From Acidimicrobiia bacterium (GTDB lineage Bacteria > Actinomycetota > Acidimicrobiia > Spongiisociales > Spongiisociaceae): DNA of 64,000 nucleotides. Where the stretch lies: assembly GCA_022827785.1 (NCBI GenBank), contig JAJEIM010000022.1, positions 48,931 through 112,930 on the forward strand, given 5' to 3'. How positions within the stretch are numbered: position 1 is the first letter of the stretch; each line of letters begins with the position of its first letter. A program made the position numbers and the translations under genes. Below the pieces are notes generated by a model. It searched no databases. It worked only from the letters and a program-made list of their open reading frames with translations, and was not told the origin of the DNA. Below, piece after piece: positions 24,572 to 33,946 of this stretch.

Positions 24572-24592
24572 TCCGTCCGCCCGGGGGCCGGG

Positions 24593-24598
24593 TACCCT
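24593..24598 (+). promoter_or_regulatory. Leaderless -10 (TACCCT) for the alpha/beta hydrolase
   Basis: TACCCT is separated by 6 bases from the ATG at 24605; no ribosome-binding sequence is seen between them. Confidence 0.45.
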
Positions 24599-24604
24599 GA
24601 CCGG

Positions 24605-25678
24605 ATGGAACGCTTCACGATCGACCTGCGCGGCCCCCTGCACGGCATCGAATACGGCGGGGAGGGGCAGTTGGTGCTGCTGGTCCACGGCTTGAGCGGA
24701 TCGGCGGTCAATTGGGTGGAAGTCGCAGCATCGCTCACCGCATACGGCCGGGTGGTTGCGCCCGAGCTGCCCGGCTTCGGCCGCACCCCGCCGGCAGGGC
24801 GGAGCGCCTCGATGAAGGCTCAAGCAGCCCTCATGGCTGACTTCATCGAGTACCAGGGCGGCGGTCCGGCCCTGGTGATCGGGAACTCGATGGGCGCCAT
24901 GATCAGCATGCTCCTGGCCGGACAGCGCCCCGACCTGGTGGACCGCCTGGTGCTGATCGACACGCCGGGATCGACAGCCGACCTGGAGGGGCTGTCTCCG
25001 GCCTGGATCACCAGCATGCTGGTGTACCTGGTGCCGGGCGCCAACCTCCTGTACGTGAACCGGCTCCGCCGCCGGGCGACTCCGGAGCAGACCACCGATG
25101 CCTCCCTCGACCTGCTGGCGGGCGGGCCGGGGCGGATGTCGGCGAGGGTCAGGCGGCTCCACGCCGGGGTCGCCGCCGAGCGAAACGCCATGCCCTGGCC
25201 AACGCACGCCTACCTGGAGGCCTTTCACTCGGTCATGGCCAACCTCGTGCCCTTCTCGCGCTGGCGCCGGACGGCGCTTCAGGTCCGGGCCCCGACCCTT
25301 CTCATCCACGGCACGCGCGACCGGGTGGTCCCGATCAGCGCGGCGGAACGGCTGGCGGACCTCCGTCCTGACTGGTTCTACCGGCCATTGGTCGAGGTCG
25401 GCCACATAGCCATGCTGGAAGCACCGGATCTGTTGCTGGAGGTGGTGGCGGAGTTCATGGACCGGGCGCCCGCCCGCACGAGCGGCCTAGCGTCCGTACC
25501 TTCGCGCCCGGGCCCAGGCGGCGAAGCGATCCACCGGCCAGCTGTTGGCGATCATGTCGCGGCTCACCCGGCCTCGCTGGGCCTGGAGGACGCCCCAAGC
25601 AGTCTGATCCAATTCCCCCGTGTTGTGCGAGTCGGAGGAGATGACGAACCGCACGTCCCTCCCCCGGGCCTGGAGTAG
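24605..25678 (+). CDS. Alpha/beta hydrolase, C-terminus reading through into polX
   Basis: The first 290 residues form an alpha/beta hydrolase: LLVHGLSGSAVNW (HGxSG oxyanion loop), nucleophile elbow IGNSMGAM (Ser), LLIHGTRDRVVP (Asp) and VGHIAMLEAP (His). Such enzymes hydrolyse esters, epoxides or C-C bonds. The normal domain end is at EVVAEFMDR near base 25464, but the open frame continues for about 70 low-complexity residues to 25678, antisense to the last 190 bases of polX. Dropping one base in the GC-rich run 25461-25480 would end the protein at TAG 25488-25490, sharing a CTAG with the polX stop, which is a common convergent arrangement. The extension is therefore probably not native, or a sequence error is present. 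Confidence 0.8.
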   Translation: MERFTIDLRGPLHGIEYGGEGQLVLLVHGLSGSAVNWVEVAASLTAYGRVVAPELPGFGRTPPAGRSASMKAQAALMADFIEYQGGGPALVIGNSMGAMISMLLAGQRPDLVDRLVLIDTPGSTADLEGLSPAWITSMLVYLVPGANLLYVNRLRRRATPEQTTDASLDLLAGGPGRMSARVRRLHAGVAAERNAMPWPTHAYLEAFHSVMANLVPFSRWRRTALQVRAPTLLIHGTRDRVVPISAAERLADLRPDWFYRPLVEVGHIAMLEAPDLLLEVVAEFMDRAPARTSGLASVPSRPGPGGEAIHRPAVGDHVAAHPASLGLEDAPSSLIQFPRVVRVGGDDEPHVPPPGLE

Positions 25679-27226
25679 TACCTCGACGGTCGCGTCGAGC
25701 CGGTCCAGGTGGGAATTGATCTCGATGGCCGTCCCGGTCAGTTCGGCCGCTTCCAGCACCGCCCCCACCTCCAGGTCGATGGGCGGGCGGCGGCCGATCC
25801 TCCGTCCCTGAAGGTGACCGACCACATCGACCGCCGGGTGGGCCATGGCTGAGATCACCCGCGCTGTCTGCTCCTCCTGCGGAAGGTCGAAATGGCTATG
25901 GACCGAGGCGACGCACCAGTCGTAGTCCATGAGGAAGGCATGGTCGTAGTCCAGAGAACCGTCCCGCCCGATGTTCAGTTCCACTCCGTGGAGGATCCGT
26001 AACCCCGGGTAACGGGTCCGGAGGCGGGCGATGTGGCGACGCTGGGCCAGCATCTCATCCCGCCCGACCCCGTTGATGGCCAGGTTCTCGGCATGGTCCG
26101 TGATGGCGATGTACTCGAGGCCCTTGGCCGCGGCCCTGTCCAGCATCGCCTCGAGAGAATCCTGCCCGTCCCCCGACATGTCGGAGTGAACGTGCAGGTC
26201 ACCGCGGAGATCGCTCTCCGCCACCAGGTCGGGCAGCCGACCGCCGAGCGCTTCCTCGATCTCCCCCTGATCCTCCCGGATCGGTGGCGGCACCCACTCC
26301 ATCCCCAGCGCCCGATAGATGTCCGCCTCGGTCCGCTGCGCCACCACGGCTTCGGTTCCGGACTCGTACAAGGCGTACTCGCTGAGCACCCAGCCCCGCT
26401 CGATCGCCAGCCTCCGGAGCCGGATGTTGTGTTCCTTGGAACCCGTGAAGTAGAGGAGGGCCGCTCCCCACTGGTGGTCGGGCACCATGCGCACATCCAC
26501 CTGGAGGCCGGCGTGGGTCAGCACCGAAGTCTTGGTGTCGCCCGAGCCGATGACCTCGCTGATCCACGGCCGGCGGGTCAGGCTCCGGACCACCGCGGGA
26601 GGGTCGGAGGTAGCCACCAGTAGGTCGAGATCGGCCACAGTGTCCCGGAATCTCCGCAGGCTGCCGCAGTAGGCGGCCCGGTCCACCCCGGGTAGCCGGC
26701 TCAGGTCCACCACCAGGCGCTGTGCCTCGCGCATGGCCACGAGGATCGGGGTCCGCCGCTCCTTGCCGGACCATCCGAGCCGGTCGATGGCCCGCCGCAG
26801 ATTCTCCTCCGTCTTCCGTCCGAAGCCCGGCAACTCCCGCACCGCCCGGGACTCCAGCGCGACGAGAAGAGTCTCCACAGAGTCCACCCCCAGGGCCGCC
26901 CGCAACGCGACCGCCCGCTTGGGACCCAGGCCCGGGATGCGCACCAACTCCTGGAAGGCCGGGGGGTACTCCTCGCGGAGGGTCCGGAGGCGGCCCAACC
27001 GGCCGTTCTCGACGTACTCGCGGATCATGGACGCTGTGGACTTACCGATCCCGGGAACACGCCTCAGATCCGCCGCGGACAGGTCGGCGGCGGGTTGCGG
27101 TAGCCCTCCGATGGTCTTCGCCGCCGATTCGTAGGCCCTGGCCCGGAATGACTGGGCACTCCCGTCAGCGATCCGCGTGAGGGCCGCCAGCTCGTCGAAT
27201 ACGGCTGCTATGTCGGCATTGGTCAC
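25487..27226 (-). CDS. polX: DNA polymerase/3'-5' exonuclease PolX
   Basis: A 579-residue family X polymerase with PHP domain, acting in gap repair. Order: helix-hairpin-helix region (residues about 1-130, LPQPAADLSAADLRRVPGIGKS split over two HhH turns, then IPGLGPKRA), nucleotidyltransferase palm with YCGSLRRFRDTVADLDLLV (GS and the DxD metal ligands), GVxV-type thumb ending in LGMEWVPP, and C-terminal PHP domain (DLHVHSDMSGDG, ITDHAENLA, HGVELN, CVASVHSHFD, SSDSHN) carrying the metal ligands for 3'-5' exonuclease activity. All motifs look intact. GTG 27226 is preceded by GAGGAGG about 10 bases away. It is convergent with the alpha/beta hydrolase. Confidence 0.93.
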   Translation of the reverse strand: MTNADIAAVFDELAALTRIADGSAQSFRARAYESAAKTIGGLPQPAADLSAADLRRVPGIGKSTASMIREYVENGRLGRLRTLREEYPPAFQELVRIPGLGPKRAVALRAALGVDSVETLLVALESRAVRELPGFGRKTEENLRRAIDRLGWSGKERRTPILVAMREAQRLVVDLSRLPGVDRAAYCGSLRRFRDTVADLDLLVATSDPPAVVRSLTRRPWISEVIGSGDTKTSVLTHAGLQVDVRMVPDHQWGAALLYFTGSKEHNIRLRRLAIERGWVLSEYALYESGTEAVVAQRTEADIYRALGMEWVPPPIREDQGEIEEALGGRLPDLVAESDLRGDLHVHSDMSGDGQDSLEAMLDRAAAKGLEYIAITDHAENLAINGVGRDEMLAQRRHIARLRTRYPGLRILHGVELNIGRDGSLDYDHAFLMDYDWCVASVHSHFDLPQEEQTARVISAMAHPAVDVVGHLQGRRIGRRPPIDLEVGAVLEAAELTGTAIEINSHLDRLDATVEVLLQARGRDVRFVISSDSHNTGELDQTAWGVLQAQRGRVSRDMIANSWPVDRFAAWARARRYGR

Positions 27227-27401
27227 CGAACGGGCCTCCTCTCAACCGCTACACCCGGCCCGGCAAGATGCGGTCGATCGTATCGGACCCTTTCCCCCGC
27301 AGGAGTCCCCGGATGGCGGAGCGGAGGGCGGGAGTAACCTTGCGGGTCCGGAGCCTGTCAGAAACGAACGGGCCGGCGCCCAGGACAACTCTAGGAACAC
27401 T

Positions 27402-28787
27402 ATGACACTGGCAAGCGCGGGGTATTCGGTAACCCTCCGACTGTACGCCCCACCGGACGATCAGCACGCCATCGGCCGCATCACCACCGCCATCGGGTCC
27501 TCCGGTGGGGTCGTCACGGCGCTCGACTTCGTGGAGTCGGAAGCCACCCGGCTGGTGCTGGACGTCACAGCCAACACCCGCGACGACGACCACGCCGGCG
27601 AGATCGCCGATGCGGTGGCCGCGATCGAGGGGGTCACTGTCCACAAGGCTTCGGACCGCACCTTCCTCTTCCACCTGGGCGGGAAGCTCGAGGTGCAGAA
27701 CCGGATCCGGCTCCGCAACCGTGACCAGCTCTCGATGGCCTACACGCCCGGAGTGGCCCGGGTCAGCCGGGCGCTCGCCAAGCGGCCCGAGGATGCCCGC
27801 AACCTCACCGTCAAGGGGAACTCGGTGGCCATCGTGACGGACGGGAGCGCCGTGCTCGGGCTCGGCAACATCGGGCCGGTGGCCGCCCTCCCGGTCATGG
27901 AGGGAAAGGCCGCCCTGTTCAAGCGCTTCGCCAACGTCAACGCCTGGCCGATCTGTCTCGACTCCCAGGACACCGACGAGATCGTGCGGGCGGTCGAGAT
28001 GCTGGCTCCGGTATTCGGGGGGATCAACCTCGAGGACATCGCCGCTCCGCGCTGTTTCGAGATCGAGGACCGGCTCCGCAGGTCGCTGGACATTCCGGTC
28101 TTCCACGACGACCAGCATGGAACGGCCATCGTGGTGCTGGCCGCGCTGACCAATGCGCTCCGGGTGGTGAACAAGAAGATGGAAGATGTGAGGGTGGCCA
28201 TGAGCGGGGCCGGCGCGGCGGGTGTAGCCGTCGCCAAGCTTCTCGAGGCGGCCGGCATCGCGGACATCGTGGCCCTCGACCGGGGCGGCATCATCAGCCC
28301 GGAGCGCACGTTCGCGGACGCCTCGAAGATATGGCTGCAAGAACACACCAACCAGGAGGGCCGCGGTGGTGGAATTCTCGATGCGCTGGAAGGCATGGAT
28401 GTCTTCGTGGGCGTGAGCGGCCCTGACCTGTTCGACGCCAGGGAGATCCAACGTATGGCCCCTGACCCGATCGTGTTCGGGCTGGCCAATCCCGACCCGG
28501 AGTTCAACCCCCAGGTAGCGCTCGACTACGCACCGGTGGTGGCCACGGGCCGCTCCGACTACCCCAACCAGATCAACAACGTGCTGGCCTTTCCGGGGGT
28601 ATTCCGCGGGACCCTGGACGCGCGCGCCACGAAGATCACCGAAGCCATGAAGGTGGCCGCCGCCCGCGCCATCGCCTCGGTGGTACGACCCGAACAGGTC
28701 AACGCCAGCTACATCATCCCGTCGGTGTTCAACCCGGCCGTCGTGACACGGGTGGCCCAGGCCGTGGAATCAGCCGCGCACGCCTGA
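27402..28787 (+). CDS. NAD(P)-dependent malic enzyme with N-terminal ACT domain
   Basis: A 461-residue malic enzyme: malate + NAD(P) to pyruvate + CO2. Residues 1-85 form an ACT-like regulatory module (SVTLRLYAPPDD, then VVTALDFVES and a VTVHKASDRTF end). The catalytic part has SMAYTPGVARVSRAL (Tyr), VKGNSVAIVTDGSAVLGLG, INLEDIAAPRCFEIE (metal-binding Glu/Asp), PVFHDDQHGTAIVVLAAL (metal Asp) and the Rossmann MSGAGAAGVAVAKLL, then GLANPDPEFNP and the NQINN segment. This is the bacterial short form. ACT fusion suggests feedback by an amino acid. The ATG at 27402 follows AGGA by 5 bases; an in-frame start at 27177 lies in the polX leader and adds non-homologous sequence. Confidence 0.9.
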   Translation: MTLASAGYSVTLRLYAPPDDQHAIGRITTAIGSSGGVVTALDFVESEATRLVLDVTANTRDDDHAGEIADAVAAIEGVTVHKASDRTFLFHLGGKLEVQNRIRLRNRDQLSMAYTPGVARVSRALAKRPEDARNLTVKGNSVAIVTDGSAVLGLGNIGPVAALPVMEGKAALFKRFANVNAWPICLDSQDTDEIVRAVEMLAPVFGGINLEDIAAPRCFEIEDRLRRSLDIPVFHDDQHGTAIVVLAALTNALRVVNKKMEDVRVAMSGAGAAGVAVAKLLEAAGIADIVALDRGGIISPERTFADASKIWLQEHTNQEGRGGGILDALEGMDVFVGVSGPDLFDAREIQRMAPDPIVFGLANPDPEFNPQVALDYAPVVATGRSDYPNQINNVLAFPGVFRGTLDARATKITEAMKVAAARAIASVVRPEQVNASYIIPSVFNPAVVTRVAQAVESAAHA

Positions 28788-28857
28788 GGAAGGCACGGTC
28801 CCGGCCAGAAACGGGAAGTCGGCCCGCCGAAAACCGGCACCCCGCCGGCCTCTCGAG

Positions 28858-28936
28858 ACCTGAGGAACACAGCACCACAGGCGACGCGAGGAACCTGAGA
28901 AACTCAGCACCACCAACGGTGCGAGGAATCTGAGGA
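28858..28936. repeat. Imperfect 35-bp direct tandem repeat, two copies plus part of a third
   Basis: Unit 1 is 28858-28892 and unit 2 is 28893-28927, sharing CTGAG, CAGCACCAC and GCGAGGA words in the same order; a third copy begins at 28928 (TCTGAGGA). The second unit also contains a CTGAG-AAA-CTCAG hairpin. It lies in the 232-base gap between the malic enzyme stop and the convergent histidine kinase stop, so it may act at the 3' ends of both transcripts. Confidence 0.6.
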
Positions 28937-29019
28937 TGAGGGCGTCGCTGGTGGTGCCCTCTGCCCAAAGTTCGAGAAGTCGCCAAGACCGGCGCTCCGC
29001 ACCGGGCCCGGATCCTGGA

Positions 29020-30243
29020 TTAGATGGGGGGCCGAACGGGGATGCGGAGGCGGAAGGTGGAACCTCGGCCCAGGCTGCTCTCCACTTCAATACGGCCGTC
29101 GTGCAGGTCCGCCACATGCTTGACGATCGCCAGGCCGAGGCCCGTTCCGCCGGTGGCCCGCGAGCGCGCCTCGTCGACCCGGTAGAAGCGCTCGAAGATA
29201 CGCGGTAGCTCATCCGAGGGAATGCCGGTTCCGTTATCCGTCACCACCACGGTCGCCTCGCCGCCGGCAGCACCTATCGCGACCAGGATCCGACCGTCAT
29301 CCGGAGTGTGCCGGACCGCGTTCTCAAGCAGGTTCCGGCAGGCCAGCGCCAGGTAGGACGGGCTACCCATGACCGGGGTGGGCTCGGCCTCCCACTCGAT
29401 CGGGGGGCGAGCGGCGTGGAACCGCTCCACCACCTCGCCCACCACCTCGGCCAGGTCACAGGCCTCCAACGGCAGGATGCCCGACTCGAGACGGGACAGG
29501 TCGAGGAGATCGGAGACGGTTCTCGACATCCGGACGGCGTTGTCGAGGATGCGTCCCGAGAAACTGGACACCACCTCCGGATCCTCCTCGAGCGCCATCA
29601 GGACCGTCTCGGCCGCCGCCTTGATGGCAGACACCGGGGTCTTGAGCTCATGCGACGCCGCTATCACGAAGTCCTGGCGCATCCGGTCGATCCGCGATCG
29701 CTCGGTTATGTCGGACAGATGGAGCAATACGAGCCCCTCGCCAACGGGTCGAGCAGCAATCTCCATCACCCGTCGGGGCAGTCCCTGCGAGAACCGGGCC
29801 GACGAGGATCGGCCCGAAGCCGCTTCCTCGATGACCTCCCGCACGGCACCGGGCATCGGGGCGCCCGCCTGGGTAACCCGCTCCCCCAGCACCTCGACGG
29901 CGGCCGGGTTGGCATACACGACTCGGCCCGATTGAGACGCCACCACCCCGACAGGCAAGGAAGAAAGAAGCGATCCGTACAGATCCCGACTCTCCGACAG
30001 CTCCACCCCATCCGCCTCGAGTTCCTCGATCCGGGTCTCGGCGACACTCCCCTCGAGGAGATGGATCCGGTGCTGAAGCATCACCGAAGCCATCCCCAGC
30101 ACCACCGCCACGATGCCCACCCACGGCCATGGCGGAGGCGCCCCTAGTGCAGCGATCCCGGCCGCGGCCAAGCTTGCCGCTGGAATCCACCGGGCGAGCA
30201 CCCGACCGATCCGACGGGCAGTGGTACGGCCTGGGGAATCCAT
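29020..30243 (-). CDS. phoR: Phosphate-type sensor histidine kinase (PhoR/SenX3-like)
   Basis: A 407-residue membrane kinase. Two transmembrane segments (residues about 20-36 and 40-57) with almost no external loop, then a short coiled coil, a PAS domain (about 85-178, LPVGVVASQSGRVVYANPAA), HisKA with the phospho-acceptor His198 in ASHELKTP, and a HATPase domain with N box NLLENAVRHTP, G1 DNGTGIP and G2 GGTGLGLAI. The absence of a periplasmic sensor is what is known for PhoR, which senses phosphate through the Pst transporter and PhoU. It is the last gene of the pst-pho cluster and pairs with the response regulator 110 bases upstream. Confidence 0.88.
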   Translation of the reverse strand: MDSPGRTTARRIGRVLARWIPAASLAAAGIAALGAPPPWPWVGIVAVVLGMASVMLQHRIHLLEGSVAETRIEELEADGVELSESRDLYGSLLSSLPVGVVASQSGRVVYANPAAVEVLGERVTQAGAPMPGAVREVIEEAASGRSSSARFSQGLPRRVMEIAARPVGEGLVLLHLSDITERSRIDRMRQDFVIAASHELKTPVSAIKAAAETVLMALEEDPEVVSSFSGRILDNAVRMSRTVSDLLDLSRLESGILPLEACDLAEVVGEVVERFHAARPPIEWEAEPTPVMGSPSYLALACRNLLENAVRHTPDDGRILVAIGAAGGEATVVVTDNGTGIPSDELPRIFERFYRVDEARSRATGGTGLGLAIVKHVADLHDGRIEVESSLGRGSTFRLRIPVRPPI

Positions 30244-30352
30244 CGGTTACCGCCTCCCGGCGGGTGGAGCGGTCGCGGCACATCCGGAGACAGTCCGGAA
30301 GGGGGCCGCGGTCGAAGCGCTGCCGACCTCGGACGGGCTGCGTCGCTTCGTG

Positions 30353-31048
30353 TCAGCCCTCAACGACGAACTTGTACCCCAAGCCCCGAACCGTAACGAT
30401 CCATTTTGGAGAGCGTGGATCATCCTCGATCTTCTCCCGCAGGCGACGGATATGCACATCGAGCGTCTTGGGGTCGCCGAAGAAGGGCATCCCCCATATG
30501 TCCTCCAGAAGGACCTGGCGATGGACCAGCCGGCCCTTGCGCAGGAGCAGAGCCTCCAGGAGATCGAACTCCTTGGGCCGGAAGCCGACCAGCTCACCGT
30601 TGACCCGGACCTCATGGCGATCCACATCCATCACCACCGGACCGCCGTCGAGCACCAGCGAATCGGGGGTACTGACACCCTGGGAGGCCCGGCGAAGGTT
30701 GGCGCTGATCCGGGACATCAGCTCGCGCATCGAGAAGGGCTTGGTGACGTAGTCATCGGCGCCGAGCTCGAGGCCGGCCACCACATCGGGCTCGGAATCC
30801 TTGGCGGTGACGACCACCACCGGGACTTCGGACGACGCCCGGATCTGCCGCAGCACATCGAAGCCGCCCAGCCCGGGCAGCATCAGGTCCAGAACCACCA
30901 GATCGGCGGCCTTGGCCCGGAAGGTGTCGAGGGCCAGGCGGCCGTCGTCGACCACCGTGACCTCGTAACCCTCCCGGATCAGGTTGTAGCGAAGCGACTC
31001 CGCGAGGGTCTCCTCGTCCTCGACCACCAGGATCGACGTCCCGTTCAT
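30353..31048 (-). CDS. phoB: Phosphate-regulon response regulator (PhoB/RegX3-like, OmpR family)
   Basis: A 231-residue response regulator. Receiver domain with acidic patch VVEDEE, phospho-acceptor Asp54 in VVLDLMLPGLGG, switch Thr in VVVTAKD and Lys in DYVTKPFS; C-terminal winged helix with FRPKEFDLLEALL, the recognition region KTLDVHIRRLREKIEDD and the terminal VRGLGYKF wing. It should bind the PHO box upstream of pstS. I start at ATG 31048, which overlaps the phoU stop by 4 bases (ATGA), rather than at the in-frame start 24 bases earlier inside phoU. Confidence 0.92.
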   Translation of the reverse strand: MNGTSILVVEDEETLAESLRYNLIREGYEVTVVDDGRLALDTFRAKAADLVVLDLMLPGLGGFDVLRQIRASSEVPVVVVTAKDSEPDVVAGLELGADDYVTKPFSMRELMSRISANLRRASQGVSTPDSLVLDGGPVVMDVDRHEVRVNGELVGFRPKEFDLLEALLLRKGRLVHRQVLLEDIWGMPFFGDPKTLDVHIRRLREKIEDDPRSPKWIVTVRGLGYKFVVEG

Positions 31049-31734
31049 GCCGGGCCGGGCGCGGGTATCCAACCCTCGGGGAACTCGTGCAGCTCGCCGG
31101 TCAGCAGGAAGGCCACCTGCTCGCCGATGTCAACCGCCCGGTCGCCCACCCTCTCGAGGGCCCTCGACACCAGCATCATGTGGATCGCCCACTCGAGCAA
31201 CTCGGGATTGGAGGCACAGCCGGCCACCTCCTTCCACATGTTGCGATTCAGCCAATCGGCGGGATCGTCCAACTCCGGCAGCCGGAGGGCGAGATTTAGG
31301 TCTCTCTTGACGAGCGCCTCCATGGCCGTCTCCACCATCGGCACCACGATCGACCGCATCTCGCGGATATGCAAAAGGATGGTCCTGTTGGTGGGAAGGC
31401 CCGCGGTCGCCTCCACGATCTTGGCGATGTTGGACGCCTGGTCGCCCATCCGCTCCAAACTGTGCCCGGCCTGAAGGATGAGCGACATCAGCCGCAGATC
31501 CGACGCGACCGGAGTCTGGCGAGCCATCACCTCGTGCCAGCGCCGCTCCACCTCCACGTAGAGTCGATCGATCTCGCGATCACCCACGACCACCCGGTGG
31601 GCCAGTTCCGCGTCGCCCTGCAGCAGCGCCTCCACCGCGTTGTTTATCTGGTCCTCCGCCAGTTCCGACATGTCGATCAGCAGGACCTCGAGCTGGTTGA
31701 GCTCGGAATGGAAAAGGCTGCGGACCTCGGTCAT
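31045..31734 (-). CDS. phoU: Phosphate signalling/transport adaptor PhoU
   Basis: A 229-residue all-helical protein made of two PhoU repeats, each a three-helix bundle. The metal-binding ExxxD motifs are seen as [13 protein letters not shown] in the first repeat and [14 protein letters not shown] in the second. PhoU bridges PstB and PhoR, dampening both uptake and signalling when phosphate is plentiful. It overlaps pstB upstream and the response regulator downstream by 4 bases each, the tightest form of operon coupling. Confidence 0.93.
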   Translation of the reverse strand: MTEVRSLFHSELNQLEVLLIDMSELAEDQINNAVEALLQGDAELAHRVVVGDREIDRLYVEVERRWHEVMARQTPVASDLRLMSLILQAGHSLERMGDQASNIAKIVEATAGLPTNRTILLHIREMRSIVVPMVETAMEALVKRDLNLALRLPELDDPADWLNRNMWKEVAGCASNPELLEWAIHMMLVSRALERVGDRAVDIGEQVAFLLTGELHEFPEGWIPAPGPA

Positions 31735-32582
31735 CCGAACCGGCCTGTGATGTAGTCCTCGGTCTCTTGGCGGGCGGGCTTGGTGAAGAGCGTGCCCGTG
31801 GTCCCCGCCTCCACCACGTATCCGGCCCGGTCGGAGTCCATGTTGAGGAACACCGTGTGGTCCGAGGCCCGGGCCGCCTGCTGCATGTTGTGGGTGACGA
31901 TGATGATCGTGTAGTTGACCTTCAACTCCTGGATCAGCTCCTCGATCCGCAGGGTCGCAACCGGATCGAGTGCCGAGGTCGGCTCGTCCATCAGGATGAT
32001 CTCGGGCTTCACGGCGATCGCACGGGCGATGCAGAGACGCTGCTGCTGGCCGCCGGACAGCGAGTAGCCACTCTCGTCGAGCTTGTCCTTCACCTCGTCC
32101 CAGAGGGCCGCCTGGCGGAGGGAGTATTCGACCAGCTCGTCCAGGTTCTGCCTCATGCCGTTGATCCGGGCGCCCCAGGCCACGTTCTGGTAGATGGTCT
32201 TCGGGAAGGGATTGGGCTTCTGGAAGACCATTCCCACCCGTCTGCGCAGCTCCACCGGATCCACGGACGCTTCGAAGATATTCTGCCCGTGGAACCGGAC
32301 CTCGCCCTCCGCCCGGGCACCCGGAACCAGGTCGTTCATCCGGTTGAGGGTACGTAAGAGCGTGCTCTTACCGCACCCTGACGGTCCGATCAGGGCTGTG
32401 ATCTGGCGGTCACGAAACGACAGGTTGACGTCCCTGACGGCCCGGAACTTGCCATAGAAGGCATTGAGGTCCACCGCTTCCATTGCGACGGTATAGGTAG
32501 CCGCCTCGGTGGTGGTTCTCCCGGGAACGCTCAAGTCGACGCTCTTTCTCTCGTTCACCCCAGGCTTGCCCACGGTCGTCAT
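31731..32582 (-). CDS. pstB: Phosphate ABC transporter ATP-binding protein PstB
   Basis: A 283-residue ABC ATPase energising high-affinity phosphate import. Walker [10 protein letters not shown], the PstB-typical [11 protein letters not shown]-loop VFQKPNPFP, signature LSGGQQQR and Walker [13 protein letters not shown] with the H-loop in [10 protein letters not shown]. An N-terminal tail of about 33 residues ([19 protein letters not shown]) precedes the first strand and is longer than in E. coli PstB. Start ATG 32582 overlaps the pstA stop by 4 bases. Confidence 0.95.
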   Translation of the reverse strand: MTTVGKPGVNERKSVDLSVPGRTTTEAATYTVAMEAVDLNAFYGKFRAVRDVNLSFRDRQITALIGPSGCGKSTLLRTLNRMNDLVPGARAEGEVRFHGQNIFEASVDPVELRRRVGMVFQKPNPFPKTIYQNVAWGARINGMRQNLDELVEYSLRQAALWDEVKDKLDESGYSLSGGQQQRLCIARAIAVKPEIILMDEPTSALDPVATLRIEELIQELKVNYTIIIVTHNMQQAARASDHTVFLNMDSDRAGYVVEAGTTGTLFTKPARQETEDYITGRFG

Positions 32583-33946
32583 GCTGTCCTCCGAGAATAC
32601 TTGTTTCTAAGGATCACCGCCGCCGTGTTGAGCGTGAGGAGCAACACCAGTAGCACCAGGATGGCCGCGGCGGCGATGTTGCGGAACTCGTCCTGAGGTC
32701 GGCTGGTCCACTGGTAGATCTGGATCGGCAGCACGGTGAACTTCGAGAACGGCCCGGACGGATCGGTGGTGATGAAGGTGGATGCTCCCACCACGACCAG
32801 CGGGGCGGTCTCTCCGAGTGCTCTGGCCACTGCCAGGATGGTGCCCGTCAGGATACCGGGCAGGGCGTTGGGGAGAACATGGGAGCGCACCGTCTGCCAT
32901 CTCGTGGAGCCCAACGCCATACCCGCCTGCCGGAGCGAGCCCGGAACGGCCCGGATCGCCTCCTGGGCGTTGATGATGATGATCGGCAGGATCAGCAGGC
33001 CGAGCGTCAGGCCGGCCGAGACGATTGTCCGGCCGTTGGCGGTCGCCTCGCCACCCGTCCCCAGGAACGAGCCGCTGGTGATGACCTCCAGGGTCCGGAC
33101 GAAGATCGCCAGGCCGAGCATCCCGTAGATGATGGATGGAACTCCGGCCAGATTGTTGATGTTGGTCTGGAGGATGGCTGTCAACCGGTTCTCACGGGCA
33201 TACTCCTCGAGGTAGATGGCTGCGCCCACCCCGATGGGGAAGGAGAAGATCAGCGTGATCAGCACCACCCATAGCGACCCGAGCAGTGCGGTGCGGATAC
33301 CGGCGATAGCGGGCTCGGGCGACTGCGGGCTGATCACGAAGTCCCACGAGAGCCAGGATCGGTGCTCCAACTCCGCCCCCGGGTACTTCTCCGCCGCGTG
33401 TGCCTCGATCTCCTCGCGGCTAAATGTGGACGAGAAGAAGGACCAGGTGCCGACGATGGTCGGCTCCACCACCCGCTCCACAACCAGCGCCTCCACATCG
33501 GAATGGCTTCGGGCGGGCAGGTAGCAGGCCGGCGGGGGCTCGTCCGTCATGCACAGATCGTTCAGAACGTACGGATCCTCGAAGACCAGCCGGTTGTCGA
33601 AGAAGCGCTGCTCCCGTTCGAACCGGCGTCCCAGATTGGTCGAAATCTCGGCTTCGAGGAGCGCTACCAGATCCTCCTTGCTCAGGTCACCGAGCGCGGT
33701 GTCCTCTGCGTATCCCCGGCTCGTCACCAGTTCGCTCGGGGACCGGGCGTTCTCCACGGCCACCAGACCGAATGACGAATTCAGGATCGTGACGATCAGG
33801 GTCACCAGCGCTGCCACCGCCACCATCAGGGCGGCCAGCAGGGCGAACCTCGCGATGAGCCCGCGGCGCTGGCGGCGCCTCATCTGCGAGGAGGATCGCA
33901 AGAGGTCGGAGGCCCTGCCGCCCGTCTCGGTACCGGCCGGCGTCAC
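32579..33946 (-). CDS. pstA: Phosphate ABC transporter permease PstA with large extracytoplasmic insertion
   Basis: A 455-residue permease. The core from about residue 215 onward is standard Pst[53 protein letters not shown] and the EAA-type cytoplasmic loop [14 protein letters not shown]. Between TM1 (about 33-57) and TM2 (about 219-240) there is an insertion of roughly 160 residues containing two Cys ([13 protein letters not shown]) and charged amphipathic stretches; PstA proteins of about 280-300 residues lack it. It should face the outside, where PstS docks. Overlaps pstC and pstB by 4 bases. Confidence 0.92.
   Translation of the reverse strand: MTPAGTETGGRASDLLRSSSQMRRRQRRGLIARFALLAALMVAVAALVTLIVTILNSSFGLVAVENARSPSELVTSRGYAEDTALGDLSKEDLVALLEAEISTNLGRRFEREQRFFDNRLVFEDPYVLNDLCMTDEPPPACYLPARSHSDVEALVVERVVEPTIVGTWSFFSSTFSREEIEAHAAEKYPGAELEHRSWLSWDFVISPQSPEPAIAGIRTALLGSLWVVLITLIFSFPIGVGAAIYLEEYARENRLTAILQTNINNLAGVPSIIYGMLGLAIFVRTLEVITSGSFLGTGGEATANGRTIVSAGLTLGLLILPIIIINAQEAIRAVPGSLRQAGMALGSTRWQTVRSHVLPNALPGILTGTILAVARALGETAPLVVVGASTFITTDPSGPFSKFTVLPIQIYQWTSRPQDEFRNIAAAAILVLLVLLLTLNTAAVILRNKYSRRTA

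Noticed and set aside
23462..25405. 647-codon open frame on the minus strand
   Set aside because: Antisense to E1 beta and the alpha/beta hydrolase, both of which carry complete motifs.
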